Below are positions 29,535 through 37,393 of a stretch of DNA of 64,000 bases, piece by piece. The translations under genes were made by a program, and so were the position numbers. Below the pieces are notes generated by a model. The model was not told the origin of the DNA and ran no database searches. It saw only the letters and a list, made by a program, of their open reading frames with translations. Where the stretch lies: positions 2,578,001 through 2,642,000 of the forward strand of contig NZ_AP026708.1 of assembly GCF_026000375.1 (NCBI RefSeq), written 5' to 3'. Each line of letters starts with the position of its first letter. Within the stretch, counting starts at the first letter, position 1. The DNA is from Pseudodesulfovibrio portus. Lineage in GTDB: Bacteria; Desulfobacterota; Desulfovibrionia; Desulfovibrionales; Desulfovibrionaceae.

Positions 29535-29556
29535 CGTCCAGGCAACGGAACACAGA

Positions 29557-29585
29557 AGCCCCGGATTTCGATCCGGGGCTTTTTT
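29557..29585. terminator. bidirectional intrinsic terminator
   Basis: AGCCCCGGAT / ATCCGGGGCT around TTCG, followed by TTTTT on the plus strand. It serves the plus-strand membrane-protein gene and overlaps the stop region of the convergent DUF2721 gene. Confidence 0.85.
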
Positions 29586-29976
29586 ATTTCTGCTCCAGGT
29601 CCTTGAGCAGGATGTCCAGGGCCTGGATGGAGATGCGGATTTCCATGAACGAATAGACGAGCGAGATGACCAGGAAGAGCAGGCTGAACCCGAACAGGAT
29701 CTGGCTGGCGACCAGGAACTCTTCGAACAGGGCGATCATGGAGAAGATGCAGGCCAGCATGGACAGGACCCCGTAGCCCTGCATGGAGCGGATCATGTTG
29801 ACCCGTCTGCGCAGGTTTTCGATCTGGGCCCGGACCGAATCGTCCATGGCGTCCCGGTGCTGGTCGTGCAGACTGCGGATGCGCCCGGCCAGGGACAGGA
29901 AGCGGTTGGTGAAGGCGAGCATGAACAGCGAGATCGCCGGAAACAGCAGCGCGGGAGTGGTGGTGGTTATCTGCAT
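29584..29976 (-). CDS. DUF2721 family membrane protein
   Basis: 130 residues matching the DUF2721 plan: N-terminal membrane helix (ALLFPAISLFMLAFTNRFLS), a polar helix with RIRSLHDQHRDA, two further membrane segments (GYGVLSMLACIFSMIALFEE and ILFGFSLLFLVISLVYSFME) and a short acidic C-terminus. Function of the family is unknown. Good GGGAGGAGCCCC ribosome site upstream. Apparently monocistronic, ending in the shared terminator. Confidence 0.8.
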   Translation of the reverse strand: MQITTTTPALLFPAISLFMLAFTNRFLSLAGRIRSLHDQHRDAMDDSVRAQIENLRRRVNMIRSMQGYGVLSMLACIFSMIALFEEFLVASQILFGFSLLFLVISLVYSFMEIRISIQALDILLKDLEQK

Positions 29977-30168
29977 GGGGCTCCTCCCGTGGGGCGGCCG
30001 GGTCGAATTTTTAGCGTGAAATGAATCAATATCACGTTATTTCAATTGGATATCGAAACAAGTAAATTATCAATCCATGCCGTGCAGGCATATGTGCTTT
30101 TAACAAAAAAGCGACCGCTGAACAATAGCGATGTCAACGGACCGGCCGACCTTGGCCGGGGCGTTGGG

Positions 30169-31806
30169 TTATCCTTTGGTCGCCCGGGTTGCTCCGCTCG
30201 GTGTCTTTTCCTCGTGCCGCGATCGGTTCATGAACCACATTAGGGCGGTCTGCGCCCCGCTCAGGGCCACGAAATACCAGACCCACAGGGGCAGGCCAAG
30301 GAGGAACGGCCGGTCGTCATCCCACATCCAGAAATCGTAGGCGGCCAGGAACAGAAGCCCGAAGGCGGGCCACCATTTGCGGGAGGTCGAAGACCGGAGC
30401 AGGGAGAAGCCCGCTCCCGAGGCCAGGTGGACCAGGAGGTAGGTGCCGATGGTCGCGGCCATGACCGGGACCACAGGCAGGACGGGCATGGCCGGGGCGG
30501 CCAGGGCGAAATACAGCATGACGGCTTCGCCAGCGAGGATGGAGGCGATGGCGGGCCGGGGGCGGGGGCGTTTCAGGTACACCCCGAAGAAGACGGCCGG
30601 GAAGAGCACGGCCAGCCCGGTGAACGTCTGGGTGGCGATCTGCAGGATGCTCGTGGGCGGGTTCACGGCCATGGCGTATCCGGCCAGGGCCAGGCAGCAG
30701 ACGAAGATGCGGCCCACCGTTGTTGTTCCGGTCTTTTTGCCGGGCAGGAGGGGGTACACGTCCCTGGTGAAGATGGAGGAGAGGGTGAGCAGTTGCGAGT
30801 CCATGGTGGACATGAGCGCGGCCAGCCCCGCGGCCAGGACCAGGGCTCCCATGAAGTCGCCGCCGATGCTGGTCATGAGCAGGGGCACGATGGCGTCGGC
30901 CTCCTTGCCCGTCAGGCCGGGGAAGTCCAGCCGCCCGATGACCCCGAGGAGCACGGGGATGGCGAATACCACCGTGCATGTTAGGGGGTAGAGGAGCATG
31001 GTCCGCTCCAGCGATTTTTCGTCCCTGGCCGTGTAGAAACGCTGGAACAGCTGGGGAAACATGGGGTCGCAGAAGAACCAGAGCAGGATGTAGGAGAGCC
31101 AGATTCCCGGTCCGAACCGGCCTGCGGGGCCGGGGCGGGAGAAGAGCGCGGGGTCGGCCTGGAGCGCCTTGGACATGGCCGCGCCGAATCCCCCGTGGTG
31201 CGAGACGGCCATGGACAGAGCGAGGACCAGCATGACGACCATGATCAGCCCCTGCAGGGTGTCGGTCCAGGCCACAGTGCGCATGCCGCCGCGCAGGGTG
31301 TACAGCAGGATGACCAGGGTGACGATGCCCGCGCCCCACGCCTGGGGCAGGCCGATCAGCTGGTTGAGCACGTATCCGCCCGCCATGGGTTGCAGGGCGA
31401 GATAGGGGATGGTGAAGACGATCATGATCAGGGCGAAGAGTCCGGACAGGAATCGGTTGTTGTACAGGTTTTGGATCAGCTCCGCAGGGGTGACCAGCCC
31501 GTGGAGTTTGCCCAGCCGGTTCACCCGCGACCCGATGAGCCAGAAGGTCAGGGCCATGAACCCGGTGCCGAATCCCATGATGGGAAAGAAGGAGAGCCCG
31601 TGCAGGTAGCCTGCCCCGGACGCGCCGAACACGGTGAAAGCGCTGAAATTGGTGGCGGCCATGGAGCCGAAGAGAACGAAGAAACCGAGCTTTCTCCCGG
31701 CCAGGAAATACTCGCTCGGGGAATCCTTGACCCGCCCGCGTATGAGCATTCCCAGCGCGAGCACTGCGACGATGTAGGCGGCAAGAACGAGAATTTTGAT
31801 CATCAT
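30169..31806 (-). CDS. sodium:solute symporter family protein (SSS)
   Basis: 545 residues with about 13 membrane segments. Family features: SPSEYFLAGRKLGF near residue 30 (the SSS sodium-site region), TNFSAFTVFGASGAGYLHG, LYTLRGGMRTVAWTDTLQGL near residue 165, and GLAALMSTMDSQLLTLSSIF near residue 330. It imports an organic solute driven by sodium; the substrate (amino acid, carboxylate or other) cannot be told. The start is one of two adjacent ATGs (31806) after an AGGTG site. A terminator-like hairpin lies in its leader (31833-31869), which may regulate it. Confidence 0.88.
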   Translation of the reverse strand: MMIKILVLAAYIVAVLALGMLIRGRVKDSPSEYFLAGRKLGFFVLFGSMAATNFSAFTVFGASGAGYLHGLSFFPIMGFGTGFMALTFWLIGSRVNRLGKLHGLVTPAELIQNLYNNRFLSGLFALIMIVFTIPYLALQPMAGGYVLNQLIGLPQAWGAGIVTLVILLYTLRGGMRTVAWTDTLQGLIMVVMLVLALSMAVSHHGGFGAAMSKALQADPALFSRPGPAGRFGPGIWLSYILLWFFCDPMFPQLFQRFYTARDEKSLERTMLLYPLTCTVVFAIPVLLGVIGRLDFPGLTGKEADAIVPLLMTSIGGDFMGALVLAAGLAALMSTMDSQLLTLSSIFTRDVYPLLPGKKTGTTTVGRIFVCCLALAGYAMAVNPPTSILQIATQTFTGLAVLFPAVFFGVYLKRPRPRPAIASILAGEAVMLYFALAAPAMPVLPVVPVMAATIGTYLLVHLASGAGFSLLRSSTSRKWWPAFGLLFLAAYDFWMWDDDRPFLLGLPLWVWYFVALSGAQTALMWFMNRSRHEEKTPSGATRATKG

Positions 31807-32170
31807 GGGGCTTCACCTGTGTAGCGGTTAATAAAAAAGGCCATCCCGACTGAGGTCGGGATGGCCTTTGGCCTGGCATAACCATACAGATCCGCGTCGG
31901 CCCTCCATTGGCCGCACCGAATCCATGCAGATGATTTAGTGAAGATATGTGGTTCGTGTCAAGCCGACCGTTTCTGAATTAAGGGGCTTGTTTCTTATGC
32001 TCAGGGAAAATAGGTATGGTGTCCCCTTAATCTCCCAGTCTCGCGGACTGAGGTCAAGAGCAAGACTTGGCCACGGCTTTATATTACTATCTATCAAGAC
32101 TTGCCCCCTCGTTTTCATAATTGGGAGATATTCGGATAAATTAATCAGGCGTGACGGGAGACTGAAAAGA
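31807..32170. promoter_or_regulatory. divergent intergenic region between symporter and PIN-like gene
   Basis: 364 bp. From the symporter side it holds a strong hairpin with a T-run (31833-31869) and a 32-codon open frame (31926 down to 31828, minus strand) that runs through the hairpin and stops just after its T-run. The rest is moderately AT-rich and leads into the PIN-like gene; a longer in-frame extension of that gene (from 31949) lacks a ribosome site. No other feature is supported. Confidence 0.6.
31833..31869 (-). terminator. terminator-like hairpin in the symporter leader (possible attenuator)
   Basis: On the minus strand, AAAGGCCATCCCGAC pairs perfectly (15 bp) with GTCGGGATGGCCTTT around a four-base loop, continuing into TTTTTT. 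It ends only about 27 bases before the symporter ATG and no minus-strand gene lies upstream of it, so it would terminate transcription of the symporter itself unless relieved. Confidence 0.75.
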
Positions 32171-32827
32171 ATGAAATTAATTAAGGTCTACATTGACACG
32201 TGTATTTTGAAATTCTCTGCAACTAGCCTTAACCGCTTAATTCCTAGAAATCAGACAATAAATTGGGGAGGGATAAACCACGAATGCATTGTTCATGATT
32301 TCCGTGAAATAAATCCGAATGATAAAATCAATAATTTACGGCAAAAAAAAGATGCAGATTCGTTGCCTGAAATCGCAAAAATGGCGAAGGACGGCCTGAT
32401 TGAGATCGTAATGCAGGATGAAATAATCTTTGAAAGTTGGGGGCTTCCAAAAATGGATAGTCAATCAGGAATGTTTTATGGTGCTCCTGTGAGTATGGTA
32501 GACGCTCCTTTTGTTTACGGAAGGATAGTCGTAGGGTTCGGATCGTCAGCCAAAGAACTGCAAGAAAAATTTTTGTTAAATTTAAATCAAAAAAGATTTT
32601 TACAATTGCAAAAAGCAACAGGAGCTTATCAAGGTAAAAATCCGAAAAACATTAATCAGTTGCTAGATGCATTTCATATCTGGTGCGCAGAACACAATCA
32701 ATGCGATCATTTCCTTACTATGGACTATAAGCTAATTAAGGTTATCAAATCGTTAAAAAATAATATCCCAACAGTTAAAGTGCTCAGTCCATCAGAATTG
32801 TTGGAAGAGATTAAGGGCCAGATGTGA
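32171..32827 (+). CDS. PIN-domain-like protein in AT-rich DNA
   Basis: 218 residues. The N-terminus MKLIKVYIDTCILKFSA has the beta-strand plus acidic residue that opens PIN nucleases, and the late motif DHFLTMDYKLIKVIKS resembles the second acidic cluster. Between them is an unusual ~130-residue middle part. PIN proteins are metal-dependent RNases, often toxins. ATG 32171 is chosen for GGGAG upstream and the PIN-like start. The gene is far richer in A and T than its neighbours, which suggests horizontal acquisition. No antitoxin gene is seen beside it. The PIN call rests on short motifs. Confidence 0.55.
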   Translation: MKLIKVYIDTCILKFSATSLNRLIPRNQTINWGGINHECIVHDFREINPNDKINNLRQKKDADSLPEIAKMAKDGLIEIVMQDEIIFESWGLPKMDSQSGMFYGAPVSMVDAPFVYGRIVVGFGSSAKELQEKFLLNLNQKRFLQLQKATGAYQGKNPKNINQLLDAFHIWCAEHNQCDHFLTMDYKLIKVIKSLKNNIPTVKVLSPSELLEEIKGQM

Positions 32828-32996
32828 GCGATTTTGTGGTGTAGAGGATTGGTGAATTTAAATCTGTTGAGTATAATGTGAAAATTTGGAGAATATTTTA
32901 TCTAAATCTAACTTACATCCAACCAGCAGTCCTGACGCCCTGAATCCTCCGCCACCAGCGGTGCTTGCTGCATGAAGAGCACCTCAATCACCACAG

Positions 32997-33028
32997 AAAA
33001 GGCCCGCCGCAAATTATGCGGCGGGCCT
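32997..33028 (-). terminator. intrinsic terminator of the GlmS-like gene
   Basis: AGGCCCGCCGCA / TGCGGCGGGCCT (12 bp) around AATTA (plus-strand reading), with TTTT following on the minus strand. It lies 27 bp after the minus-strand stop. Confidence 0.85.
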
Positions 33029-33054
33029 AATCAATGGATCGTAATTTCAGATTG

Positions 33055-35889
33055 TTACCCCTGCGGACGGCTAATCCCGACCGTGACCGTCTTGGCCTGG
33101 TGACGGATGGTGTCGATGGGCCGGGTCATCTCTTCGATGGCCTTGTTCAGGGTGGTCAGGATGTCGGCCAACCGGGCCTCGGTGGCGCAGATTTCAGTGG
33201 ACTGGTTGACCAGCCAGAGCATGTAGTTGGCGAGCTGCGAGGCCAGCCGCGCAGGCAGGGCGGAGTCCGTGGCCCCGGACGCTATGCGGTCGATGCAGCC
33301 GTTGAGGGCCTCCAGCAGCTTCTTGCGGTCCCAGCGGGCCGTGTCCTCGAGCATCTCGCCGATGAGCACGCGGGCCTTGCGGAAGGGCTCGGCGTGGGAG
33401 TCGATGGCCAGGGCCGCGCTGACGCCCCACCAGTGACCGGCCACGGTCTCCAGCACAAAGTCCAGGCCGCCGCCAACGCGGGGCACCTTGATGGTGGCCT
33501 CGGCCACGGAGTCGAAGCGGGTTTCGTCCTCGGCGCAGAACACGATGGGCGAGCCGTTGTGGGCCTTGAAAATGGTCGTCTCCTTGACCGTGTCCATGAC
33601 GACCATTTCGGGGAGGTCGGAGGCCATGACCAGGGTCAGCGGCTCGGTGGACAGGTCGATGTGCTTCTTGTCCTCGGTCACGTCGCAGGGGATGGACTTG
33701 TAGCACAGCTCGGACAGCTTGATGCGCACCTCCTGGGCCGCGATGCAGTTGGCCCCGTTGCCCACCAGCGCCCAGTAGCGGTGCACGGGGGCGTACTTCC
33801 TGGCCACCTCGGCGATGGCGTCCTTGCCTTCCAGCACCTTGTCGATCATGCCCGGCAGGTTCTCCAGGGCCTCGATCTCGGTCAGGATTTCGTCGCTGCT
33901 CATGGTCGAGAGCACGTCGGCCAGCCACAGGGAGAGCAGCTTGCCTGCGGCCACCTGGGAGTAGAACGCCTTGGTGGAGGCCACGGCCATCTCCACGTCG
34001 CGACCGTTGGAGGTATAGATGTAGGAGTCGGACTTCTTGACCAGCGGGGAGTTGCGCCGGTTGACGATGCAGTTGACCCACGCGCCCCGGTCGCGGCACA
34101 GGTCCACCACCCGGTTGGTGTCCGTGGTGGTGCCCGACTGCGACACCGGGATCAGGAACACGTCGTCCATGCGCTCGTCGCCCATGAAGCCGATCAGCTC
34201 GGAGCCGGTGTAGGACTCGATGGACAGTTCGCCTGAACCGCGCACGGGGGCCAGGGTGCGGCGCAGCAACTGGGCCACGGCCATGGCGGCCACGGCGGCG
34301 GTGCCCTGGCCCACGCAGATGATCCGTTTTATGGGGGTCCCGGTGTTCTGGAATCGTTTGATCAGGGCCGGGCCGTTGCCGAAGCCCTCGGGCAGGAACG
34401 TTACCTTGCCGGATTTCTTGGCGTATTTGCCGTGCAGGGTGTTGCGCACCGAGCCGGACGCCTCGTGGATTTCCTTTTCGATGTAGTGGGCGTACTTGCC
34501 GCGGAAGATGTCGCGGGAGAAAATCTCTATCTTTTCCTCGGCCAGCTCCACGGTCTCCCCGGTGTCCAGGAAGCGGGCCACGGGCGCTGTGTTCGCCGGG
34601 TCGGACTCCCTGAGGACCACGGACACGCCGCCCTGGCGGTGTACCGCGATGGGGTAGGAGGAGCGGGCGCGGGCGGCCATGCCGTAAGCCTCGCTGGCCA
34701 CCAGCCAGCCGTCAACGGTCAGGCCGATGTAGAAGGACTGGCCCGACCCTTTCTGGGCCAGGAACTGGGAGTCGAAGTCGGACAGGTTCTGCATGACCAC
34801 GGCCAGGGACCCCTCGCACTGCTTGAGCACGGACCGGAACCGCTCCTCGGCGCCGCCGTCCTCGTCCACGCCCAGGTGGAAGAGCACGGGCAGAATCTTG
34901 GCGTCGGTGGAGATGGCGGGCGGGATGTGCGCGCCCTTGGACAAGACGGTCTCCTCCACCAGGGTCCGGTAGTTGTCCACGTCGCCGTTGAGCACGAACA
35001 TGGTCTTTTCCAGGCCCGTGGACATGTCGCCCTCGACCAGGCCGTCCACCGGGTGGCAGTTGGGCACGGAGATGATGCCGTTGGAAGCCCAGCGGGTGTG
35101 GGCCATGATGTTCAGGCTGGTCAGCCCTTCGGCCATGGACCAGAGCAGCTCGTCGTTCACGATGGACGCGCGCAGGGCGGCACCGTTGTCGCCGAGCTGG
35201 CCCACCAGCTGCGCCACCTTGTACAGGAAACGGCAGGCGGTGCGGCCGTCGTCCAGCTTGCGCACCAGCACCTGCCGGGTGTCGGCGTTGGAGATGGAGC
35301 AGCGGTCGCACAGCTGCGCCTTCTGCGCTTCGGAAAGAGCGAGTTCCGGGTCGCGGTCCGCAGGCAGGATGAAGGCCACGGCCACCCCGGCCGAGTCGCG
35401 GCCGCGCACTTCGAGCTTGTCGATGGACTCCAGCACCTGTTCCGTTGCCCAGGCCAGAAAGTGGCGGTCGCGGGAAGCGGTGTCCCCGCGCAGGTTGCCG
35501 GGCATGACGGCCAGGGTGCGGTCCACGTTGTCGAGGACCTCCCGGTCGATCTGCCAGAGGTAGTCGTCCAGGGACTCGCGCAGGGATTCCAGCTCGTCCG
35601 TTCGCGGGCCCTGTTCCAACTTCACGGCGGCTGCATTGCGCAAGGAGCGCACGGTGTCGCGGATGGACGTGAGCGCGTCCCGGGCGGCCGGGTCGGCCAC
35701 CAGCCGCATATGCAGGCCGAAGGACATCAGGTCGTAGAAGCGGTCGGCCAGGTCCTTGAGCGGGCCTGCCGCCTTGGCCAGATCGCTTTCGGCGATGTCG
35801 GTGAAACCGGCTTCAAGCTCGATGAGCCAGTCGGTGTCCGGGATTGTCTGCCAATTGGTATTGCTGAGAAAGCTTGCGATGCCGCACAT
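33055..35889 (-). CDS. enlarged GlmS-like glutamine amidotransferase / SIS protein
   Basis: 944 residues. After removal of Met the N-terminal Cys (MCGIASF) is the class II amidotransferase nucleophile. An insert of about 145 residues, largely helical, separates it from RGRDSAGVAV, and the HTRWASNG and NGDVDNYRTL motifs follow. Two SIS sugar-phosphate isomerase domains form the C-terminal half (GQGTAAVAA; SQSGTTTDTNRVVD). GlmS makes glucosamine-6-phosphate from fructose-6-phosphate and glutamine and is about 610 residues, so this protein is half as long again; the usual GlmS C-terminal signature is not seen. ATG 35889 has CAGGAG upstream. The substrate may differ from GlmS. Monocistronic. Confidence 0.82.
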   Translation of the reverse strand: MCGIASFLSNTNWQTIPDTDWLIELEAGFTDIAESDLAKAAGPLKDLADRFYDLMSFGLHMRLVADPAARDALTSIRDTVRSLRNAAAVKLEQGPRTDELESLRESLDDYLWQIDREVLDNVDRTLAVMPGNLRGDTASRDRHFLAWATEQVLESIDKLEVRGRDSAGVAVAFILPADRDPELALSEAQKAQLCDRCSISNADTRQVLVRKLDDGRTACRFLYKVAQLVGQLGDNGAALRASIVNDELLWSMAEGLTSLNIMAHTRWASNGIISVPNCHPVDGLVEGDMSTGLEKTMFVLNGDVDNYRTLVEETVLSKGAHIPPAISTDAKILPVLFHLGVDEDGGAEERFRSVLKQCEGSLAVVMQNLSDFDSQFLAQKGSGQSFYIGLTVDGWLVASEAYGMAARARSSYPIAVHRQGGVSVVLRESDPANTAPVARFLDTGETVELAEEKIEIFSRDIFRGKYAHYIEKEIHEASGSVRNTLHGKYAKKSGKVTFLPEGFGNGPALIKRFQNTGTPIKRIICVGQGTAAVAAMAVAQLLRRTLAPVRGSGELSIESYTGSELIGFMGDERMDDVFLIPVSQSGTTTDTNRVVDLCRDRGAWVNCIVNRRNSPLVKKSDSYIYTSNGRDVEMAVASTKAFYSQVAAGKLLSLWLADVLSTMSSDEILTEIEALENLPGMIDKVLEGKDAIAEVARKYAPVHRYWALVGNGANCIAAQEVRIKLSELCYKSIPCDVTEDKKHIDLSTEPLTLVMASDLPEMVVMDTVKETTIFKAHNGSPIVFCAEDETRFDSVAEATIKVPRVGGGLDFVLETVAGHWWGVSAALAIDSHAEPFRKARVLIGEMLEDTARWDRKKLLEALNGCIDRIASGATDSALPARLASQLANYMLWLVNQSTEICATEARLADILTTLNKAIEEMTRPIDTIRHQAKTVTVGISRPQG

Positions 35890-36136
35890 GGCGCTTGATT
35901 GCTCCTGGTGGGGGTGTTCGTGTGGCGCGTCTCCGGGCGACCGATTCAACCGGCCCCTCGGATAGTTCGCGCGGTAGTTGAATTACTTCACATGACAGCC
36001 CTTGGCAAGCCCCGCGCACCAGTCGGGAAATGCATGCCCCGGGGAGACGGGTGTCTTTAGAAACCATTGACATGGCGGTAATGTCGAGGCAATCGTTGGT
36101 ATTGATATGGCAAATCACCCACCTGCAGGAGTATCG

Positions 36137-37393
36137 GTGAAAGACGGCAATTGCGGTCCCGGCCGCCGGATTATCCTTATTATCTTCGTCCTGACCTGCG
36201 CACTGTCGTGCGCGAGCCCGGCCCGGGCAACTGACCGGTATGTTCTGGGCATGTCCGCAGCCTTCACCGGTCCCAGCGGCGGCCTGGGCATCGAGCTGTA
36301 CCGAGGTTCCATGGCTTATTTCATCCCCCTGAACGCCGATGGCGGCATCGGAGGGAGGACCGTGGAAATCGTCACCATGGACGACGGCTACCAGCCCGAT
36401 CCGGTGGTGGAGAATACCATCGAGTTCCTCAATGCCGAGGACATCCGGTGCCTGTTCAACTATGTGGGCACGCCCACCGTCACCCGTATCCTGCCGCTGC
36501 TCAACGGGTACAAGGGGGGGCGGAAGCTCCTCTTCTTCCCCTTTACCGGGGCCGAGCCGCAGCGCCAACCGCCTTACAAACCGTTCGTTTTCAACCTCCG
36601 GGCCTCCTACCTGCAGGAGCTGGCCGGGCTGGTGGAGCGGTTCGTGTCCCTGAACAGGTCCCGGATGGCCGTCTTCTATCAGGCCGACGCCTATGGACGC
36701 GGGGGATGGGAAGGAGCGCGACGCGCCCTGGAGGCCAAGGGGTCCAAGCTGGCCTGCGAAGCGACCTACCGGCGCGGTGCCCGGTTCGAGGATTCCATGG
36801 CCCGGCAGGTGGAGATTCTCAAGCAGGCCGAACCGGATGTCATCCTGTCCGTCGGCTCCTATGCGGCCTGCGCCGCCTTCATCCGCGATGCCCGTGATCT
36901 CGGGCTCGACGTGCCCATCGCCAATGTCTCGTTCGTGGGCAGCGAGCACCTGCTGGCCCTGCTGGAAGGGGCGGGGCGCGAGCAGGGCCGGGATTACACG
37001 CGCGACCTCATCAACACCCAGGTGGTCCCCAGCTACGAGGACCTGAGCCTGCCCGCCGTCCGGGAATACCGGGAGCGCATGGATTCGATCCGTCCGGCCC
37101 CGCCGGATATGGCCGATCCCGGCTATAGGCCGCTTCCCTATAGTTTCACCGGATTCGAGGGATACCTCAACGCCAAGGTTATGGCCCATATTCTTGAGAT
37201 TTATGGCAAGAATCCGGGCATGGGACTGGGGAGGGCAGCCGAGTCCGTCAAGGACCTGGATATCGGCATCGATGCGCCGGTGAATCTCAACCCGTCCAGG
37301 CATCAGGGGCTCGACCGCGTCTATTTCACCACGGTTCGGGGCGGCAAGTTCGTGCCCATCGACGAGGAGCATTGGCGGTCATGGCAAAAGTAA
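36137..37393 (+). CDS. periplasmic ligand-binding protein (Leu/Ile/Val-binding type) of a sensor module
   Basis: About 418 residues. A signal peptide (RRIILIIFVLTCALSCASPARA) precedes a type 1 periplasmic-binding domain, family 6 (YVLGMSAAFTGPSGGLGIEL; GGIGGRTVEIVTMDDGYQPD; MAVFYQADAYGRGG). GTG 36137 is preferred over ATG 36107 because AGGAG stands five bases before it. The stop overlaps the hybrid kinase gene by 13 bases, and no ABC permease or ATPase is near. It therefore probably presents a ligand to the kinase rather than feeding a transporter. Ligand unknown. Confidence 0.85.
   Translation: MKDGNCGPGRRIILIIFVLTCALSCASPARATDRYVLGMSAAFTGPSGGLGIELYRGSMAYFIPLNADGGIGGRTVEIVTMDDGYQPDPVVENTIEFLNAEDIRCLFNYVGTPTVTRILPLLNGYKGGRKLLFFPFTGAEPQRQPPYKPFVFNLRASYLQELAGLVERFVSLNRSRMAVFYQADAYGRGGWEGARRALEAKGSKLACEATYRRGARFEDSMARQVEILKQAEPDVILSVGSYAACAAFIRDARDLGLDVPIANVSFVGSEHLLALLEGAGREQGRDYTRDLINTQVVPSYEDLSLPAVREYRERMDSIRPAPPDMADPGYRPLPYSFTGFEGYLNAKVMAHILEIYGKNPGMGLGRAAESVKDLDIGIDAPVNLNPSRHQGLDRVYFTTVRGGKFVPIDEEHWRSWQK

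Noticed and set aside
31949-32170. N-terminal extension of the PIN-like gene
   Set aside because: No ribosome site at 31949, and the PIN-type beginning and GGGAG site fit ATG 32171.
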